Of a DNA stretch of 64,000 bases, positions 56,114-64,000 are shown one piece after another. Made by a program: the position numbers and the translations under genes. Numbering within the stretch: position 1 is the stretch's first letter; every line of letters begins with the position of its first letter. The notes beneath the pieces are model-generated. The model was given only the letters and a program-made list of their open reading frames with translations. It ran no database searches and had not been told where the DNA came from. The DNA is from Heterostelium album PN500 (Eukaryota > Evosea > Eumycetozoa > Acytosteliales > Acytosteliaceae), in assembly GCF_000004825.1 (NCBI RefSeq), contig NW_008805094.1:236478-300477 (forward strand), in the 5' to 3' direction.

Positions 56114-57068
56114 TTGTTGTTGTTGTCTTTCTTGTTTGAACTAAACCAAGTTGAACTACTACTACTACTTCTAGTTTAAACTATTGTAAATAAAGTATTT
56201 TAAAATAATGATAATAATTGATAATTAAAATTATTAAATAATTAGTTTCTCTTTATTTATTTTTAAAACAAAAAAACAAAACTAATAAAATAATAATAAC
56301 AAACAAACTTTTACTTAAAAAAAAAGAAAATTTTTGAAAAAAAAAGTATGTATTTTTTTTGCTTTTAATTTTTTTTGTTTTTAATTTTTTTAATTTTTTT
56401 TTTTTGAGATTGTTTTTTGTTTATATTTATATCTATGTACAAAAAAAAAACAACAAAAATTTATATATATCTAGCGTGTGTGTGTGTGTGTGTGACTTTG
56501 TTTTAAAGTGAGATAATTTTAAAATAAATATTGATGTATTATTATATCTTATTTAATATTATTATTTTTTTTTATTATTTTTTTTTCGAGATTTTTTTTT
56601 TCACGAAGAACTTCTTTTTTTGACTTCATCCAAATTTCTTTTTTTGTTTTTTTTTTTTTTTTGGTATTGCCATCATCATATCATATGCTCCAAACCCAAT
56701 TTATTGAGTGGAATTATATTAATCAATAAATATCAAAAAAAAGTAATCTTTTTTTAATCCAATTCAAATATAATAATAGTATTATTATTTTAAGATAATA
56801 ATAATTCAGATTATAACCAACCAAGTGATTCCATTTTGTTTTTTTTTTTTGAGTTGGTTATGACCAATCAAAATACAATTACCAATTTTTTTTTATCAAA
56901 AATCTCTTTTGCAAAAAATCAAAAGTCAAAATATTTTCAAAGCCATGCGAAAATAGAGAAATAAGAAATGATACATAAGTGATGATTGTTTTTTTTTTTT
57001 TTTTTTTTATGGGGAGAGTTTTGTTTTTACAAACAAATAATTCCGATACTTAATAAAAAGTAACTAAT
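56114..57068. other. Intergenic region
   Basis: Promoter of the RRM protein gene and 3' flank of the E2 gene. It has TG repeats near 56475-56495 and many T runs. No gene seen. Confidence 0.55.
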
Positions 57069-58023
<955 letters not shown>

Positions 58024-59859
58024 TGTTTTATGTATGTATTAAATTGAGTATATATAAATAGTGTATATATGATAAAATATAATAATTAAACAGGTAGGTA
58101 ATGTAGATTGAGGAACTTTGAAGCTTTAGATTCAAATACTAAATAATATAGTGATATCAAAATAAGTAGGAGTGTTTTCGATTAATTACACGATGCTAGA
58201 AATAAATCTAAATAAAATAATAAAAAAAAGTTAATTAGAAAGAAGAGTTCAGTGCGTAAAAAAACAAAAGTATGAATTGAAGTGAAAAAAAAAATTAAAA
58301 AAAAAATAAATAAAAAAAAAATAATAGAAAAAAAAAATAAACAAACACAATTAAAAAAAAAAAATTAAAAAAATAATAAAATAACAATTATAAAAAATTG
58401 CAAACTATTAATAATTTAGGTTTTTACTTGGAACAATTGAAAAACAAGAATTAAAGATGCGATATGGACAAAAGAATGTGATTAACTTTGAACGAGATTA
58501 ATAAAAATAACCGGTTGTTAATATTATTGAGTTGCTTGTTCAAACTGTAATTTTGTTAACTGCTCCTATCTCTATATCTAACCGTTTACAACTTGACTAT
58601 TGTTATTAAAGTTAGGTATTTCATTCATTGTCAACATTTTGTTAAATATTTGTTTTTTATCTTCTTTGTTTATTCTCACTTTACAATTATAATGATTCTT
58701 ATAATAAATGTTGCCTAAAGTTATTGTTTATAGAAGTAATAGTTTAAAAAAGATAAAAAGAGATTGCCAATAAAATAATATATATGCTTATTCATATTAA
58801 TTAATTAAAACAGTTTGTTTTATTATGTTATTTTATTATAAGAAATATGTGTATACAATAACAACAAAAAGTTTATAAAGTTATAGTTTTCTATCTAGTT
58901 ATTAAAATTTATATTATAGTTACATACATTTAAATATATAAATATATTAATATTAAAGTGAAATAAAAATTATTCAATAACAATAATTATTGTGTTGATC
59001 GTTTTTAATAAAAAAAAAAAATAAATAATAAAAAATAATAATTTGATTTTTTTTGAGTGAATCATTTTTTGGATTATTGACTCGACAAAAGAAGGTTGTT
59101 TTTTTTCACAATTTTGTGAAAAATGATATTTATTTTATTGTTTTTAATACACAAATCATTTTTTTAATTTTAAAAGTTCACCTTTTACCAAGAATTTAAA
59201 ACAAAGAAGAATGGCAGGAAATTAATAAATTTAATTCTTTTATTAATTAATTAAATAAATCAAAATTAAAATAATTTATATCAATTTTTTTCTTTCATTA
59301 GTTTTAGATTTCTCTAAATCTATTTCATAATGTTTGTATGGAAAATAAATACTCATATATATTTATTGATTGAACGTAATCAATTAAATTAAAATTCTGA
59401 TTATTTTTTTGTAATATTGTAGTCAAACACATATTATTTTGGAAATAATTTAACCACTCACCACACAAATGTAATAGAAAATAAAAATTATGTGTGTTTG
59501 ACATTGGGTGTCACCCAAATTGTTTTTATTGACAGTTCAATTAAATAGAAATGGATTTTCTCAATAGAGATTATTAAGTTCATTTTACAATGACATTTTT
59601 CTCATTGTGTTGGTTTTGGTTCTACTTTTTTCTGTTGCTGTGATGTTTATATAACTTTTGATATCATCCAATTTTTAATAGATTTTCTACCTTTGAAAAT
59701 AATCGATAAACACTCTTGCCAACTTACATCAAATTTGAACTTTGAGTTAATAAAGTAAAGATAGATTATTATTTCCTTTGTTAGTTTTTTACTATTTTTT
59801 TATTTATTACAAAAAATAAATCAATTTCTTTATTTCTATTATTAATTTAACCTTTAAAA
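58024..59859. other. Divergent promoter region, 1.8 kb
   Basis: Between the E2 (minus) and coiled-coil (plus) genes. Extremely AT-rich with several A runs near 58285-58375. The inner pair 'GTCAAACACA' (59412) and 'TGTGTTTGAC' (59492) is a perfect 10-bp inverted repeat about 70 bp apart. No gene seen. Confidence 0.55.
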
Positions 59860-60934
59860 ATGAATAGTATTTGTAATAATAATAATAATAATATGAATAA
59901 TAATAATTTGGAAGTAGATAGATATAGTGTAGAATCATTATTAAAAGATAATATTAGATTAAAGGAGATTATTAAAGTCTACCAATCAGAAAGAGACAAC
60001 TATTTCAATGAAAGAGAGAAAATGAAAAAGAATTTGGAAAGAGCAAGAAATATTTTATTGGAACAAAAGAAAACTATTTCACAGTTACAAAATCAAAATC
60101 AACTATTAGTATCAAATCAAAGTAGTATTAATAATAATAGTAGTAATATTCCAATAATAGATAAAAATATTAATAATAATGAGAATAATAATATTAATAA
60201 AAATGATAGTGATAATGTAATATTAGAAATAAATGATAATAATGATATCGTTGAAACACCTTCACCAAATGTAAAGTTATTTAGAACCATGATAAAGAGT
60301 TTGTCATTGGAAACTATAACACCACCATTTACATTTATCTCAAATTATATTGGATCATCACCGAATGGCAATTTTCAATCTCCATGTACAACACCAAACC
60401 ATCAACTTTCAATTCCAATCACTCCAATTGTAATCAGTAGTAATTCAAGTTCAGCAAATTCCACACCAAGACAACATTACAATAGTGATCTTCATAGTAG
60501 TAGCAATAGTATTTATAGACAAGATAAAGATACAATTTTAATTACTCAATTAAAAAGTAAATTAAAGAAAATCAAAGAAAAAAGAAAAAAAGACAATCAA
60601 TACACCAATAAATTGGAGAAAGAGATGGCATCTTTGGAGGAAGTAAATTATTTCTATAAACAAAAGGTTGAGTTGCTTGAAAAAAAGATTAGTAGTATCA
60701 ATTCAATCAATAAAATTACAAGTCCAAGAGGTAAGGAATATTATTTTTTTTTATTTAATCATTAAATTTTTAATTAACATCAATTTTTTATTTGTTTCAG
60801 TTAAATCTAATAGTCCTTATTTAAAGAGTCCAAATCATAGTAATTTAACCAACAGCGCTAAATTGAGAAGTACCAACAGAAGAAATAGTGTTGGTGGAAG
60901 TTCAAATTCAACACTTGATATTTTAGTATTATAA
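59860..60934 (+). CDS. Coiled-coil protein, unknown function
   Basis: Two exons (59860-60730, 60801-60934), phase-1 junction, 334 residues. An asparagine-rich head is followed by a coiled coil at about residues 28-88 ('SLLKDNIRLKEIIKVYQSER', 'KMKKNLERARNILLEQKKTI', 'SQLQNQNQLL'). After a low-complexity and proline/serine/threonine linker comes a second, basic coiled coil at about residues 225-285 ('LKSKLKKIKEKRKKDNQYTN', 'KLEKEMASLEEVNYFYKQKV'). The last exon encodes a serine/asparagine-rich basic tail. I do not recognise the family; leucine-zipper-like dimerisation is likely. Part of its first exon is copied at 36.9 kb. Confidence 0.75.
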
Positions 60935-61606
60935 TTATTTAAAATAATATTATAATAAATAAAATTTAAATTTAAATTAAAAAAATAAGAAAAATTATTT
61001 AATTTTTGATATCATTGCATGGTGTGGGAATTCAATTAGTTGAGTGTTGAGTAGTGTGTGTTGTTGATTTTGATGTATATATGATGTGATGTGTTTGATG
61101 TTCACACACGTCAGAAAAGTGAATGAATATTTGATTTTATTCTTTCATTTTTAGTAAAGTTGATTTTATTCATTGCTTCCAACAGTTTTTTAATTTATAT
61201 GAGTGGTTATTTTTTTTATTTATATTTTCTGTGACTGACATTGCAAGTACAATTGTTAAATCAGACTTGATTTGGAATATTGAGTGGATACCACATTATA
61301 AAGTTTGATAATATTTTATGACTTTTCAAGTCTAAATGTGGTTTAAATTACTTTTTTAAATATCTTTTTATTCTTTTTTTTTTTTTTGATAATGATTATT
61401 AAATTAATCAAATTAAAATAAATATAATAATAATAATAATATATTAAATATTATTGTTTTTAAAAAGAACAAATAATAATAATTTAATAATATAGTATAG
61501 TTTATTTCTTTTTAATAAAAATAATAATAGTAAATAGAATAGAAAGGAAAATAGAATATAAATTAATTTAAAATATACATATTTTTTATTTTATAAAAAG
61601 AAAATA
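60935..61606. other. Intergenic spacer
   Basis: 3' flank of the coiled-coil gene and promoter of the LNR protein gene. It has a TG-rich patch near 61020-61110 and AAT-rich sequence near 61420-61450. No gene seen. Confidence 0.55.
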
Positions 61607-63520
61607 ATGGAGATAAATAAATTTAGATATCTTCAAAAAGTTGGATTTATATTTTTAGTATTTTTTATAGTAGTATATAGTGCAGAAGATAAAAGCGACC
61701 GATGTGCAGAGAGATGTCCAACCAGTTGGATAGGTGATGGTTTTTGTGATCGTGAATGTAATATACAAGCTTGTCGGTATGATGGTGGTGATTGTCCAGG
61801 ATCTGGTATTAATACATGTAAATATATTGAGCTAAAACAATTATATCAATCAAAATAAAATTCCAACTAAATCAAATTACTAAATATAAAATAATAATTA
61901 TAGATTTCTGTAGTCCAAAATGTAGAAAAAGTTGGATTGGTGATGGTGTTTGTGATCTTGAATGTAATACAGCAGATTGTACATATGATAATGGTGATTG
62001 TTCAGAAAATAGACCTGCAAATTGTATGTTGTTTGTTGATTTTTATAATTGAAAAAGTTAAAAAACAAAAGAACATGTGGAAAATTAATTAATTATTAAC
62101 TATTTCCATTTTTTCCATTTTCCATTTCCATTTTTTTTTCACTTTAGCAACAGAATGTTCAACTGGATGTCGTGAGAAAATGATTGGCGATGGTGTTTGT
62201 GATACCGCTTGTAACTTACCAGAGTGTGATAACGATGGCTACGATTGTGAGAAGAATGCAAAACTACCGGAGGAGTGCGCCATTGGCTGTTTGAAGGCGA
62301 TGATCAACGATCGAATTTGCACACCGCGTTGCAATGTGACCGAGTGTCTCTTTGATGGCGGCGATTGTAATATCACGTCGATCGAGTGCGCGCCGGGCTG
62401 CACCTGGGGAATGATCTACAATGGCCAGTGCGACCCCAAGTGTCAGGTGATCGAGTGTAGTTTCGACGATGGCGATTGCATCTTCAAGCAGGAGGAAGCG
62501 CAAGACACTTGCTCGGAGGGCTGCTACTCGGGCTATATTGGTGACGGCGAGTGCGATCCGGAATGCAAAACGGCGGCGTGCAACTACGACAATGGCGACT
62601 GCGAGAAGCCACCCAATCCACTGAATATCAACAGCACCGAGTGCAGTCCTGGCTGCTCGCCGACCACCATCAAAGACGGCGTCTGTGACATGGCGTGCTA
62701 CGTGAAGGAGTGTCTGTTCGATGGCGGCGACTGTCGTAACTACGGCGTCGACAAGAAGGAGTGTGCAAAAGGCTGTCCGATCAACATGGTCGGCGACAAA
62801 TGGTGTATGGCAAAGTGCAACGTCAAAGAGTGTAACTACGACGGTGGCGATTGCGACGCGCAAAACACAGGCAATATCCACGGATCGACTTGCGATCCCG
62901 GCTGCCAGCTCTCGATGCTTGGCAACGGCTACTGCGACTACGAGTGCAACACATTCAACTGCCAGTATGACAACGGCGATTGCGGCGTGGCGTCGGCCAA
63001 CCAAGGTGGCAACGGAAGCCAGCCGTTGGACGGACTGCGCGATGGCGTGCCTCTCGACACGTCGGCACCCACTCCTCAGTGCCAGCAGGTGCCGCCCAAC
63101 CTCAAGTTCTGCGGTCTTTCGTCGAATGCCTCGAGTATCATGTCGATGCGTGCCTGTCTCGATGCGGACAACCTGATGAAAGCGCACTACATCGACAACC
63201 CAACGAGTGACCGTGACATCGACTGTTTCCACACGCGCGCGTTCTTCACGTGTTCGCGAGGCTGTGTGGCGTGTACCAATGCCGGACGTGCCAAGCCGGT
63301 GTGTCGTTCGGTCTGCATCGACTACAAGAATCACTGTGGACACCTCAGCAAGGAGATTGAACAACTCAACTGTGACACCGACGAATACACAGACGTCGAT
63401 TGCACCAAAATCAGCACAGTACGAAAATCACCAACCAACAGCGCAACCAGTCAATTCTCCAACTACAACTTTATCCTTACCGTATTCATTTCAATCTTTA
63501 TATTTCTAACGACTATATAA
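61607..63520 (+). CDS. Secreted/GPI-type protein with nine Lin-12/Notch repeats and a Cys-rich C-terminal domain
   Basis: Three exons (61607-61817, 61904-62023, 62148-63520), both junctions phase 1, 567 residues. A signal peptide (ending '[11 protein letters not shown]') is followed by nine Lin-12/Notch repeats. Each has six cysteines and a C-x-W/M-I-G-D-G-x-C-D...C...Y-D-x-G-D-C pattern (for example '[13 protein letters not shown]', 'CRYDGGDC'). Exons 1 and 2 each encode one repeat and exon 3 the other seven. Residues around 415-525 form another cysteine-rich domain ('[15 protein letters not shown]', '[20 protein letters not shown]', '[12 protein letters not shown]') with a frizzled-CRD-like spacing. 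A hydrophobic C-terminus ('[17 protein letters not shown]') with no tail suits a GPI anchor. LNRs bind calcium and shield cleavage sites in Notch; there is no Notch transmembrane or ankyrin part here. Confidence 0.85.
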
Positions 63521-64000
63521 TGTAATTATAAAAGAACATACTTATTATTATTATTCCTTTACAAAACAAAACAAAACAAAAATTATTATTTTTTTTTAAA
63601 ACTAAAACAAAAAAATAAAAATAAATAAAAAATCGAAATATTAAAAACAGTTGTTATATTATATATGAAATATTTAAATGATAGTTAATTAATAGGTGTT
63701 TACTTTTATAGGTATAAGAAGAATATCTATAGATATTCATCGAATCCTCAAAAAAAAAAGTATATACTTTTCACATAACATACTTATAATAGGTAATTTT
63801 TGATTATTTGGTATAAATATATTAATAAAGATTTCTGTATTACAATTTCATTTACTTTGAACAAATTTAATCATTGATTTGATTGAGATGAATATCTTGT
63901 TTAAGTTAATTTATGATCAATTTGTTTTTTTTTTTTTTTTCTTATTTTTCTTTTTTTTTTTTTTTTTTTTGTTTTTTTACGAAACGTACGTACTAACTAC
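63521..64000. other. Downstream flank, no gene seen
   Basis: AT-rich sequence after the LNR protein gene, with long T tracts near 63920-63975. No coding or RNA feature is visible before the window ends. Confidence 0.55.

Noticed and set aside
62264-63364. 366-residue minus-strand frame opposite the LNR exon
   Set aside because: The regular cysteine spacing and intact splice phases support the plus strand; the antisense frame is a by-product of the GC-rich codon pattern.

Overview
The window is nuclear DNA of a dictyostelid social amoeba. Support for this: very AT-rich intergenic DNA with long A/T runs and AAT/TTA microsatellites; short AT-rich introns bounded by GTAAGT-like donors and TAG/CAG acceptors; asparagine, glutamine, serine and threonine homopolymer tracts; and dictyostelid-type families (ComC-like EGF surface protein, IPT/TIG surface protein, short-tail myosin I, B-box proteins). 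Coding exons are clearly less AT-rich than those usual for Dictyostelium discoideum, so a Heterostelium/Polysphondylium- or Cavenderia-like species is the better guess. The species itself is inferred, not proven. I rebuilt 24 protein-coding gene models exon by exon, checking the reading phase at every junction, plus one tRNA gene, two decayed gene fragments and two unusual hairpin-rich non-coding islands.

Layout. 0-14 kb (mostly minus strand): a 1735-residue modular surface protein built from duplicated phase-1 exons; GET4 (tail-anchored protein targeting); an unrecognised secreted protein with decayed copies of its 5' end behind it; an IPT/TIG surface protein. 14-26.5 kb: PPIH cyclophilin (spliceosomal), a C3Hc3H zinc-finger protein of the KANSL2/INO80D type, a large PX-associated-domain protein, the Golgi GTPase ARL1, and a small LLPH-like nucleolar protein. 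26.5-30 kb: a long gene-free stretch with the first hairpin-rich island. 30-42.7 kb: TBC1D24-like TBC+TLDc protein, two small proteins divergently arranged, a B-box protein, the CCA-adding enzyme, a second hairpin-rich island lying 51 bp from a tRNA-His gene, and an ankyrin-DHHC palmitoyltransferase. 44-53.3 kb: an Ariadne-type RBR E3 ligase, an unrecognised secreted protein, a tandem pair of small secreted paralogues, and a class I myosin. 54-64 kb: an RRM/glutamine-asparagine-glycine-rich RNA-binding protein, a UBE2D-type E2, a coiled-coil protein (donor of a near-identical fragment at 36.9 kb), and a protein with nine Lin-12/Notch repeats.

The genes do not form an operon-like unit; this is an ordinary eukaryotic mix. 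Recurring themes are membrane traffic (GET4, ARL1, TBC1D24-like, DHHC enzyme, PX-associated protein, myosin I), ubiquitin conjugation (a UBE2D E2 and an RBR E3 that could act together), RNA metabolism (PPIH, CCA-adding enzyme, tRNA-His, RRM protein, LLPH-like) and cell-surface or secreted proteins. The signals most worth a second look are the two hairpin-dense islands (27.5-28.5 kb and 39.47-40.32 kb). The second contains a 469-bp unit bounded by a perfect 10-bp inverted repeat beside a tRNA gene. No CRISPR array, bacterial-type operon or intact transposase or reverse-transcriptase gene is visible.
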